Shown piece after piece: positions 1 through 6,247 of a DNA stretch of 9,637 nucleotides. The translations under genes and the position numbers were made by a program. Origin of the DNA: CAZEQL01 sp964514415. Its GTDB lineage: Bacteria > Chloroflexota > Dehalococcoidia > GIF9 > AB-539-J10. The DNA lies in contig CAZEQL010000043.1 of assembly GCA_964514415.1 (NCBI GenBank), positions 1 through 9,637 on the forward strand, in the 5' to 3' direction. The notes under the pieces were generated by a model. That model had not been told where the DNA came from. It saw only the letters and a list, made by a program, of their open reading frames with translations, and made no database searches. How positions within the stretch are numbered: the stretch's first letter is position 1; the number at the start of each line of letters is the position of its first letter.

Positions 1-63
1 ACCAAACCAGGGCCAAACCATCCATGGCGTAAACCCTTCAAAGCGCATATAGATAAGAGGTGA
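1..63 (+). CDS. Possible C-terminal fragment of a transposase (partial at left edge)
   Basis: The frame that enters at the left edge stays open for 20 codons and stops with TGA at 61-63. The peptide is proline- and basic-rich and contains an HPWR motif flanked by Lys-Pro pairs. From memory, tails of this kind occur in some integrase-core (IS481-like) transposases. The repeated TGACA words that begin at the stop codon support a mobile-element context. Only 20 residues are visible, so chance is a real alternative. The identification is tentative. Confidence 0.3.
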   Translation, partial: TKPGPNHPWRKPFKAHIDKR

Positions 64-110
64 CAAAATCGCAAAACAATTATGGTGACATATTCGCTTG
101 ACAGCAACAA
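61..110. mobile_element. Candidate insertion-element end with tandem imperfect 25-bp repeats
   Basis: Two 25-base units lie head to tail at 61-85 and 86-110. Each starts TGACA, has TCGC at offset 9-12 and shares ACA near offset 17. Repeated short TGACA-type words at an element end are typical of transposase-binding sites. The first unit begins exactly at the stop codon of the transposase-like fragment, as expected for a compact element. The outer boundary and any target-site duplication cannot be seen because the other end lies outside the window. Confidence 0.35.
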
Positions 111-294
111 ACCAAACGGCGATCCTCACTGCAGGATCAGTTCAGATACTGCCCAAATCTCTTGTAGGGAAATTCTGCTTTTCAATTGACTAAGCTGGCT
201 CAATAAACTTAATTTGACTCGTGGCTTTTGACTGCGACCCAACTAGTTCAGGGGAAGAAGCTGTAACAGCCTCCTGCACAAAAGCCTACACGAT

Positions 295-323
295 TTGACA
301 AGGATACGCTATGGTATGTTAAA
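295..323 (+). promoter_or_regulatory. Candidate sigma-70-type promoter
   Basis: A perfect TTGACA lies at 295-300. The region at the normal -10 distance is only weakly matched: GTTAAA at 318-323 after a 17-base spacer. A better box, TATGTT at 315-320, sits too close. It is the best promoter-like site upstream of the operon, but the poor -10 makes it uncertain. Confidence 0.25.
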
Positions 324-359
324 CTCATCAAGGCGTTATTGCGTCATACTGCTTGGTGA

Positions 360-382
360 AGGTAGCGGCAAGTGCGCTACCT
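360..382 (+). promoter_or_regulatory. Stem-loop in the leader, followed by an A-rich tail and G-run
   Basis: Bases 360-367 (AGGTAGCG) pair perfectly with 375-382 (CGCTACCT) around a 7-base loop. The stem is followed by an A-rich stretch (383-393) and then GGGGGG (394-399). No T-tract follows, so it is not an intrinsic terminator for the + strand. A hairpin with an A-rich tail next to a purine run is reminiscent of small pseudoknot riboswitches, but I could not match a known conserved core. Confidence 0.3.
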
Positions 383-561
383 AAAACTAAAAAGGGGGGC
401 GTTTGTGGATGAATGAGTATTCACATATTGAGGACACATATTACATAGTGGTTTTTCATGAGCATTCAATTCATAATATCTCGCACTTCATACTTTAAAG
501 TTCTATAAATCGTCTGGACTAAACTTAAGCGGCGGTTTTTTCTCATTCTTAGATACATGTG

Positions 562-582
562 TCCTTTCATTATGGGAAAGGA
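562..582 (+). promoter_or_regulatory. Small stem-loop upstream of the first operon gene
   Basis: TCCTTTC at 562-568 pairs with GAAAGGA at 576-582 around a 7-base loop. It lies about 23 bases before the strong Shine-Dalgarno sequence of the first gene. It could affect translation of that gene. It is not followed by a T-run, so termination is unlikely. The stem is mostly A-T with a few G-C pairs and may be fortuitous. Confidence 0.25.
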
Positions 583-605
583 ATTTATGTATAACGATGG
601 AGTGG

Positions 606-612
606 AAGGAGG
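606..612 (+). promoter_or_regulatory. Strong Shine-Dalgarno sequence (AAGGAGG) without an ordinary start codon after it
   Basis: AAGGAGG is a near-perfect ribosome binding site. At the expected spacing (6 bases) the frame of the downstream gene has GTC at 619, not ATG, GTG or TTG. This site places the intended translation start near 619, about 250 bases before the first conventional in-frame start (GTG 868). Confidence 0.6.
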
Positions 613-618
613 CATAAA

Positions 619-1305
619 GTCAGTTTAACAAGAACCGTAGGAAATATTAAAGTAGAGATAGATAAAGCCGAGATCCATGAGTACTTAGGTTATGAAAAAG
701 AACAGTACCCGAGATCAGGGGTATTATCTCTGGTAGATAGTCAAATACATAAAGCATATGAATTTATTGAGCCTGCAGTTTATTATACGGTTAAGCCCAT
801 AACGAGCGTTGGGGATTCGACAATATCGGTAGGTAGACTACTCTTTAGATCTCGCACTCTTGCTCAAGTGTTCTCTGGCTGCGACCAAATTGTCATATTT
901 GTGGTAACTATAGGCGATACGCTAGAGAAGGAGGTTTCCCAACTAACAGAGGAGGGAGCGATTCTCAAGGCGTCGGTGTTAGATACCGTGGGGTCGGTGG
1001 TAGTAGAGAAAGTAGCAGATTGGCTGGAAAGTATGATTAGAGACATCGCCGCAGCAAATGGCGCTAAAGTGAGCTGGCGCTATAGCCCTGGCTATTGCGA
1101 TTGGGATATTACTCAGCAAAAGGAGCTCTTTAGAGGTCTCGATGGTAAATCCGTTGGAGTTAATTTAACCGACACTTGTTTAATGGTGCCTCGCAAATCC
1201 ATGTCAGGCGTTATAGGCATGGGGGAATCCTGTAATACTTTCTCTGCATGCCGCTTTTGTAATAAGAAGAATTGCCCCGAGCGGAGGGAGGAATTTGCCC
1301 CATGA
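619..1305 (+). CDS. Methionine-synthase activation-domain-like protein (corrinoid reactivation) with cysteine tail
   Basis: The protein resembles the C-terminal AdoMet-binding reactivation domain of cobalamin-dependent methionine synthase (MetH). Stand-alone copies often accompany corrinoid methyltransferases. Diagnostic segments, numbered from 619, are SPGYCDWD at about 156-163 and LTDTCLMVPRKSMSG starting at 183. Known MetH domains use this region to re-methylate oxidised cobalamin; that role here is inferred. The last 25 residues hold Cys205, 211, 214 and 219, spaced like iron-sulfur or zinc ligands. The frame is open from 595, with clear family-like sequence well before 868, yet has no ATG, GTG or TTG until GTG 868. 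Starting at 868 would drop about 83 residues. The strong AAGGAGG at 606-612 favours initiation at GTC 619; ATT 646 is an alternative. A sequencing error or start-loss mutation is also possible. Its stop overlaps the next start as ATGA. Confidence 0.8.
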   Translation, partial: VSLTRTVGNIKVEIDKAEIHEYLGYEKEQYPRSGVLSLVDSQIHKAYEFIEPAVYYTVKPITSVGDSTISVGRLLFRSRTLAQVFSGCDQIVIFVVTIGDTLEKEVSQLTEEGAILKASVLDTVGSVVVEKVADWLESMIRDIAAANGAKVSWRYSPGYCDWDITQQKELFRGLDGKSVGVNLTDTCLMVPRKSMSGVIGMGESCNTFSACRFCNKKNCPERREEFAP

Positions 1306-2741
1306 CCGAGAAGAGGATAGAAGGCGGTAGCTACAAGCCTCTATCACAAGAATCTATGGAGAAAATCCACGGGACAGTGGCGAGGGTTTTTGAGGAGGTC
1401 GGTATCGAGGTAAACTCTAGAGAGGCTCTTGACTTATTCAAGCATACCAATGCTCAGGTTGATGAACATACTCGGCGTGTGATGATTCCGATTCATATGG
1501 TCATGGATTTGGTTAGCAAAGCTCCATCCGAAGTTACATTATACGCAAGAGAAAGGAAACATAACATAGTCTTAGGTGGCACCAATGTCCATGCTGGCAC
1601 TGGGGGCACTGCTCTTAATGTTATTGATAGGAAGAGCGGGTGTAAAAGAGTAGCCACACTTAATGACCTAAAGGAGATAGCCAAACTGGTAGACAATTTA
1701 GAAAATATTCATATCTTTATGTTGCCGGTCTATCCCAGTGATGTGCCGGTGGAGAAGGTCGATGTTAATCGTTTCTTTGCCGGTCTGGATAACACCCGTA
1801 AACATATTATGGGCGGGGTCTATACTCCAGAAGGCGTAGAGCAAGTTATAAAAATGGCTGAAATTATTGCCGGCTCTAAACGCCAGCTTCGAGAAAGGCC
1901 CATCATATCCATGATAACATGCAGTATCAGTCCCTTTAAAATTGATTCTCTCTATGGTGACATGCTGGTAACTATAGCAAAGGCAGGGATTCCAGTGGTA
2001 TGTCCTGCTGAGCCTCTGTGTGGGGCTACCTCTCCTGTGACCTTAGCTGGAACTTTGGTTGTGCAAGTTGTCGATTCTTTGGCTGGAGTAATAATTAGCC
2101 AGCTTGCTAACCCGGGTACGCCGGTTATCTTTGGTTCTGTGGCTAGCAGCACAGACTTACGGGATATGAAATATATCACGGGTTCAGTTGAGATGGGATT
2201 GTTAAATGCTGCTGGTGCCCAGATGGCTCAATTTTATAAGCTGCCCTTTTATGCCACCGGAGGCATGAGCGATTCTAACACCGTTGATGCTCAGTGCGGT
2301 TACGAATCTTCTATTACCAATCTCCTTTGTGCCTTGGCTGGTGCTAATTTCATCCACGATGCTGCCGGATTTATGGAATTTGCGCTCACTATGAGCTGTG
2401 AAAAGCTCGTGATTGATAATGAGATATTGGGAATGGTGATGCGTGCTGTAAAGGGGGTAGAAGTAAACGACGAAACCCTGGCTTTCGATGCAATCAAGAA
2501 AGCAGGCCCTGGCGGTCATTTTGTTTCTAGCCGACATACCAGAACTCACATGAGGAGAGAACACTATGAACCTACTTTAAGTAATAGGAAATTCAGAGAG
2601 AAATGGGAGGAACAAGGGAGTAAGGATATATTTCAGAAAGCAAAAGAACGGGTGGAAGAAATTTTAGATAAGCCCGGATATAGCTTGCCGCCTTATGGGA
2701 GAGGCAGGATATTAACTGAGATTCCCGACATAATTATTTAA
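1302..2741 (+). CDS. MttB-family (trimethylamine/betaine-type) methyltransferase, non-pyrrolysine
   Basis: This is a full-length MttB-superfamily protein of 479 residues. The family transfers a methyl group from a quaternary or tertiary amine to a Co(I) corrinoid protein. Typical segments are visible: VNRFFAGLDNTRKHIMGG in the middle, and YKLPFYATGGMSDSNTVDAQ at about 314-333, followed by LAGANFIHDAAG and a DNEILGM segment. Archaeal MttB carries pyrrolysine, encoded by an in-frame TAG; here the frame is uninterrupted, so it belongs with the non-Pyl homologues such as MtgB-like enzymes. The substrate cannot be read from sequence; glycine betaine, carnitine, proline betaine or another methylated amine are candidates. 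ATG 1302 is chosen because GGGAGGA lies about 10 bases upstream and the ATGA overlap couples it to the preceding gene. The TTG at 1272 is less likely. It has no corrinoid gene beside it and probably shares the one at 6248. Confidence 0.9.
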   Translation: MTEKRIEGGSYKPLSQESMEKIHGTVARVFEEVGIEVNSREALDLFKHTNAQVDEHTRRVMIPIHMVMDLVSKAPSEVTLYARERKHNIVLGGTNVHAGTGGTALNVIDRKSGCKRVATLNDLKEIAKLVDNLENIHIFMLPVYPSDVPVEKVDVNRFFAGLDNTRKHIMGGVYTPEGVEQVIKMAEIIAGSKRQLRERPIISMITCSISPFKIDSLYGDMLVTIAKAGIPVVCPAEPLCGATSPVTLAGTLVVQVVDSLAGVIISQLANPGTPVIFGSVASSTDLRDMKYITGSVEMGLLNAAGAQMAQFYKLPFYATGGMSDSNTVDAQCGYESSITNLLCALAGANFIHDAAGFMEFALTMSCEKLVIDNEILGMVMRAVKGVEVNDETLAFDAIKKAGPGGHFVSSRHTRTHMRREHYEPTLSNRKFREKWEEQGSKDIFQKAKERVEEILDKPGYSLPPYGRGRILTEIPDIII

Positions 2742-2788
2742 TACACGAGCTTATAGATGAAATGCAAAAATACAGAGCAACCCTAAAT

Positions 2789-2887
2789 AAAAGATTAAAA
2801 TGCAAAATGAAAAAATGCACATCAAAAATTAAAGGTTTTGAATTTTCATTTGTCATTTTGATTTTTGACCTTTGACTTTTAATTTTT
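2789..2887. repeat. AT-rich low-complexity spacer made of short inverted words
   Basis: The 151-base gap between two genes is very A/T-rich and built of repeated words. CAAAATGA (2803-2810) matches TCATTTTG (2853-2860) inverted; TCAAAAAT (2822-2829) matches ATTTTTGA (2861-2868); ATTAAAA (2794-2800) matches TTTTAAT (2877-2883). The pairs are not cleanly nested, so this is not one simple hairpin. Dispersed repeats of this TTTGATTTTTGA style occur between genes in many uncultured anaerobe genomes, as I recall. The element runs almost to the start codon of the next gene and displaces a normal ribosome binding site. Confidence 0.6.
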
Positions 2888-2892
2888 CGAAT

Positions 2893-3720
2893 ATGATAAT
2901 CATTGGTGAGAATATAAACGCTACCAGCAAAAGGGTGGCAGAAGCAATAAGAACACATAATAGCTCTTTTCTTCAAGAATTGATTCTTCGCTGCGCTCAG
3001 AACGCAGATTACCTCGATGTAAACGTAGGAGGGGGTAAAGGGTCTACTAAGCAAGAAATCGAGGATATGAAATGGCTAATTGATATTATCTATGAGGTCA
3101 CCGATAAACCTATAGTTGTGGACAGCGCCAACCCTGAGGTGATTGAAGCAGGATTAGAGCAAGGAATGTCATTGCGAGAGAAGCGAAGCAATCAAGTGGT
3201 AATGGTTAACTCAGTTAATGCCGAGAAAGCTAGATTAGAGGCTATAGGTCCTTTAGTAGCTAAGTATCAGGTTAATGTTATTGCCTTGGTTATGGATGAC
3301 AGTGGTATACCAGCGCAAGTAAAGGAGCGTATTAAGGCATGCGACCTAATCCTGGAAGGTTTGAGCCGCTATAACATTCCCGCTGAGAAAGTATATTTCG
3401 ACCCTCTGGTGCTGCCTATCGGGGTAGATACTGCTCAGGGACAAGTTACTTTAAGGACTCTAGAGCAGATTAAAGCAAGGTATCCTGAAGCTAAGACTGT
3501 TGTTGGTTTGAGCAACATCTCCTATGGCTTACCTCAGCGACCAATAATAAACGATGCCTTCCTGTTAATGCTTATGAATGCCGGTCTTGATTCGGTAATC
3601 GTGAATCCTTTGCACAGCAGCACTATAGGTAGTATTAAGTTGGGAGAAATGCTGCTAGGAAGGGATGCCCATTGCAAAGAATATTTAAAGGCATATAGAA
3701 AGGGGCTTTTTAGCAAATAA
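2893..3720 (+). CDS. Tetrahydrofolate-dependent corrinoid methyltransferase (MtgA/AcsE-like, pterin-binding domain)
   Basis: This 275-residue TIM-barrel protein has the pterin-binding methyltransferase pattern of AcsE, MtgA and the MetH folate domain. Visible motifs are the opening MIIIGENIN, LDVNVGG (41-47), VVDSANPEVIEAG (75-87), MVNSVNAE (104-111), MDDSG (134-138), FDPLVLP (169-175) and GLSNISYGLPQR (205-216). The Asp and Asn residues in these segments match those that bind the pterin ring in the family. Beside MttB genes the likely role is moving methyl from methyl-Co(III) corrinoid protein to tetrahydrofolate; the reverse direction cannot be excluded. ATG 2893 is chosen because homologues begin at this MIIIGE segment; the in-frame TTG 2872 lies inside the AT-rich repeat. 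No Shine-Dalgarno is visible before 2893, which is odd for this operon. It ends one base before the next start. Confidence 0.88.
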   Translation: MIIIGENINATSKRVAEAIRTHNSSFLQELILRCAQNADYLDVNVGGGKGSTKQEIEDMKWLIDIIYEVTDKPIVVDSANPEVIEAGLEQGMSLREKRSNQVVMVNSVNAEKARLEAIGPLVAKYQVNVIALVMDDSGIPAQVKERIKACDLILEGLSRYNIPAEKVYFDPLVLPIGVDTAQGQVTLRTLEQIKARYPEAKTVVGLSNISYGLPQRPIINDAFLLMLMNAGLDSVIVNPLHSSTIGSIKLGEMLLGRDAHCKEYLKAYRKGLFSK

Positions 3721-3721
3721 A

Positions 3722-5260
3722 ATGGCAAGAGAAGGAATTCTGGTTCATGCTCCGTATGAAAGGATGACTGAAGAGCAAGTCAAGCAAATCCACCATGCCT
3801 CTATGCAGATTCTGGATGCTCCAGGCATAACATCTTTTAATGGTGAGGCAGCGGAGATATTCCAGGCTAACGGCGCAGATGTTACGCCGATAGCATCCAC
3901 CGATCATCCCTGTTGGCTAATAAGAATACCGGAGGAACTCATTCTACAAGCCCTCGATAGTGCGCCTAAGATAGTCAAGTTAGGTGCCAGAAATAAGGAT
4001 AACAGCCTGACACTGAATGGTGAAGAGCCAAGAGTGTTCTTTGTTTCCGGCTCGGAAACGAATATCTGGCTCGATGTTGATTTTCAAACCTATGTTAAGA
4101 AGTCTGACCCTGGTATTGAGATTAAGGTGCCTGAATTTCACTCGCGGCGTGGCACTGTTTTAGACCTTTGCCAGGCAGCCCATCTATGTGAGCACCTGGA
4201 AAGTCTGGATGCCTTCATTCGTCCTGTGAATATCCAGGATAAAGACATCACAGAAGCTAATAAAGATGTTAATAAATTCTTCGCCTCCTTAGATAACACT
4301 ACCAAGCATGTTATGGCAGGACTGACCAGCTTGGAACAACTGAATAATGTCCTTGATATGGCAAAGTTGATAGTTGGAGGAGACGAGGAACTCAAGGAAA
4401 ACCCCATTGTTTCCTTCATCACTTGTTTAGTCAAAAGCCCTCTGCAATTTATTGATGATGCCACTCAGACTTTGATTGAAATTTGCAGGAGGGGGCTACC
4501 TGTAGCCATCGCTGTTTCACCCCAGAGTGGAACTACAGCTCCTATTAAGGAAGACGGCATCGTGGCGCAAATAAATGCTGAAATTCTGGCAGGGATAACA
4601 TTAAGCCAACTGGTGAATAAGGGGACACCGGTGCTCTATGGAAGTGTGCCCGTAAGGGCTCGACTTGATAACCTTAACGACTCCTACGGCGCTCCTGAAT
4701 CCAGTCAATATAATATCGATTGTGTCCAAATGGCACGGTTCTACAAACTGCCTTGCTATTCTACTGCGGGCGTTTGCGATGCAAAAACACCAGGAATACA
4801 ATCCTCGATAGAAAGGTTGTTCTCAGACATTGTAGTCACTCTAAGCGGGCCACAATACTTGCATTGTGCTTATGGGCTGCTTGCTGGGAATGCTACCTTC
4901 TGTCCATTACAGGCCGTTTTGGATGATGTCCACTTCCAGATGCTCAAGTTCTTTCTACGGCCTCCGCGAATTAGCCAGGCAGAACTAGATGACTCCCTAA
5001 AGCAAATGAAAGAGGTGATAGGGACATCACAGAAGCTTTATATTCGCTATATTCGCCATATGCTGCGTAGCGGGCAACTTTCGCTACCTTATCCCTTCGA
5101 AGGGGATGGAGAGGCAGATAATGTATTCGCATTAGCCTACGATAGAATGAATCAATTTCTTGCCCGACCCGTAGAGCACATAGACGAAGCTACCACTAAA
5201 CGGATATTCCGGGAGATACCGGGAATATTGCCCCGGCTAAATACTTACCACGAGGGATAG
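3722..5260 (+). CDS. Second, divergent MttB-family methyltransferase
   Basis: This 512-residue protein is paralogous to the one at 1302. It shares VNKFFASLDNTTKHVMAGL, a long TITCxxxSP-like core and the YKLPCYSTAG region, so the same fold and methyl-transfer role are expected. It differs where the substrate is likely bound: the GGMSDS segment of the first copy is AGVCDA here (349-354), and HDAAG is HCAYG. After a DVD at about 118-120 there is an insertion of roughly 15 residues relative to the first copy. A different substrate or a specialised function is likely. The frame has no internal TAG, so it is a non-Pyl member. ATG 3722 follows the preceding stop by one base; a weak AAAGGGG lies about 17 bases upstream, so translational coupling is probable. 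The next gene also follows by one base. Confidence 0.85.
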   Translation: MAREGILVHAPYERMTEEQVKQIHHASMQILDAPGITSFNGEAAEIFQANGADVTPIASTDHPCWLIRIPEELILQALDSAPKIVKLGARNKDNSLTLNGEEPRVFFVSGSETNIWLDVDFQTYVKKSDPGIEIKVPEFHSRRGTVLDLCQAAHLCEHLESLDAFIRPVNIQDKDITEANKDVNKFFASLDNTTKHVMAGLTSLEQLNNVLDMAKLIVGGDEELKENPIVSFITCLVKSPLQFIDDATQTLIEICRRGLPVAIAVSPQSGTTAPIKEDGIVAQINAEILAGITLSQLVNKGTPVLYGSVPVRARLDNLNDSYGAPESSQYNIDCVQMARFYKLPCYSTAGVCDAKTPGIQSSIERLFSDIVVTLSGPQYLHCAYGLLAGNATFCPLQAVLDDVHFQMLKFFLRPPRISQAELDDSLKQMKEVIGTSQKLYIRYIRHMLRSGQLSLPYPFEGDGEADNVFALAYDRMNQFLARPVEHIDEATTKRIFREIPGILPRLNTYHEG

Positions 5261-5261
5261 A

Positions 5262-6236
5262 ATGATGGAAAGGGTGGCTAACTTAAGAATGGATATTGTG
5301 ATTCCGGTATACAATGAGGAAAATTGCGTTGGCGATGTATTGCAGGATGTGATGGCAGCAAAACAGAGTGATTGGGTTAGGATACAAAACATTTATGTGA
5401 TATCAGGCGCGTCAACAGATCAGACCGATGACATTGTCCAGCAAGTTAGCAGGGAAGACACAAGGGTGAAACTAATCAGAGAAGCGGAGAGAAAGGGCAA
5501 GCGAGATTCACTAAACAAGGCTATCTCAATTACAGATGCAGACGTCCTTGTTTTTCTCGACGCCGACATCAGGTTAGCCAATGAAGATGCCCTTGTAAAC
5601 CTGTCGCGATACTTCCATGAAGGGCAAGCTGCGTTGGTACAGGGCGGCCTTGTCCGTGTGCGTCCCGGCTTTACTCTCAATCCCGTAAAGCACGCAGCAT
5701 ATTTCGACTGGATTCTGGTGGACAAGGTCAGAAGAATAAAACCCATTTCTTGGTGGAGTATAGATGGGCGTGTCATGGCCCTATCAAGGGACTTCTATCA
5801 GCATCTTGTTTTGCCTCTCTCACTGGCCGACGACCAGTTTATTTTCTACTCATGTATTAAAGAAGGTCGTGAGTTTGTATGGGCCAAAGATGCCGTATTC
5901 TATTATGGGCTGCCCCAGTCGTTCGCAGACTTCAGTAAGCAGTGGAGCAGGTACCGCTTCTACACCAACAAATCTCGCCAGGAATTTGGCAGAGAGTTGA
6001 TAGATACAGACATGGGGATTCCCGGATTGGGAAGAACCATCGTGTCCAGTATTCTGCGTCATCCGCACTTTGGGCTTGCGTGGGCCTTATGCTATTTGGC
6101 GAGCAAGATTGACTTCAGAAATAAGCGATATTTTAGGGAGTATGAACGTGGCCTTTTCTGGACTAAATCAGCAGCGCTTCGAATCCCACCTAATAGGGGT
6201 GCTATAGCCATTAGCCAAGATAAAAGGACAAAATAG
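5262..6236 (+). CDS. Family 2 glycosyltransferase (GT-A fold)
   Basis: This 324-residue protein has the ordered motifs of family 2 glycosyltransferases: DIVIPVYNEE (11-20), a SGASTDQTDDIV nucleotide-binding segment (from 48), a KGKRDSLNKAI segment, the metal-binding DAD in FLDADIRL (100-102), an ADDQF acceptor/base region (190-192) and QWSRYR (227-232), resembling the QxxRW-type motif of processive enzymes. Such enzymes transfer a sugar from a nucleotide-sugar to a lipid, sugar or protein. No signal peptide or multi-pass membrane region is seen; one hydrophobic stretch near 272-287 could touch the membrane. The donor and acceptor are unknown. GAGGGA at 5252-5257 lies 4 bases before ATG 5262 and 7 before ATG 5265, so either may be the start. 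Its position between an MttB gene and a corrinoid-protein gene, in the same tight operon, is unusual. Confidence 0.87.
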   Translation: MMERVANLRMDIVIPVYNEENCVGDVLQDVMAAKQSDWVRIQNIYVISGASTDQTDDIVQQVSREDTRVKLIREAERKGKRDSLNKAISITDADVLVFLDADIRLANEDALVNLSRYFHEGQAALVQGGLVRVRPGFTLNPVKHAAYFDWILVDKVRRIKPISWWSIDGRVMALSRDFYQHLVLPLSLADDQFIFYSCIKEGREFVWAKDAVFYYGLPQSFADFSKQWSRYRFYTNKSRQEFGRELIDTDMGIPGLGRTIVSSILRHPHFGLAWALCYLASKIDFRNKRYFREYERGLFWTKSAALRIPPNRGAIAISQDKRTK

Positions 6237-6247
6237 AGGAGGGAACA

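Larger units (their letters stand above)
111..604. other. Non-coding region upstream of the methyltransferase cluster
   Basis: No reading frame of useful length is present on either strand. The region is stop-rich and becomes AT-rich after about 400. It holds a possible hairpin at 122-139 (GATCCT/AGGATC), a candidate -35 box at 295-300, a stem-loop at 360-382 and a stem-loop at 562-582. I looked for the conserved B12-box and for SAM, glycine, THF and c-di-GMP riboswitch cores and saw none that is convincing. It probably carries the promoter and leader of the downstream operon. Confidence 0.5.

Noticed and set aside
1..48. Minus-strand frame open to the left edge starting at 48
   Set aside because: Only 16 codons with no ribosome binding site, and it overlaps the more plausible + strand transposase-like tail.
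9..381. c-di-GMP (GEMM) riboswitch suggested by AGGGCCAAACCA at 9-20 and GGTAGCGG at 361-368
   Set aside because: The two pieces are over 300 bases apart and the required core between them is absent.
360..382. Intrinsic terminator
   Set aside because: The stem is followed by an A-rich stretch, not a T-run, on the + strand, and no T-run follows it on the minus strand.
409..498. 29-codon frame (ATG 409 to TAA 498) after a G-rich, Shine-Dalgarno-like run
   Set aside because: It has no recognisable features, is in AT-rich non-coding sequence, and is short enough to occur by chance.
572..628. Short frame from ATG 572 or 587 ending at TAA 626-628, just before the activation gene
   Set aside because: Only 13-18 codons; could be a leader peptide or the original 5' end before a one-base deletion, but there is no evidence to choose.
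1272..1301. TTG 1272 as start of the first MttB gene
   Set aside because: It would extend deep into the preceding gene; ATG 1302 has a proper GGGAGGA site and an ATGA overlap.
868..1305. Gene start at GTG 868 for the activation-domain protein
   Set aside because: Family-like sequence extends well upstream in the same open frame, and GTG 868 has no good ribosome binding site, whereas AAGGAGG sits at 606-612. Kept only as an alternative.
2872..2892. TTG 2872 as start of the folate methyltransferase
   Set aside because: It lies within the AT-rich repeat, and family members begin at the MIIIGE segment encoded from 2893.
1302..5260. Pyrrolysine-encoding MttB genes
   Set aside because: Neither gene has an internal in-frame TAG, and no pyl genes are present; these are non-Pyl homologues.
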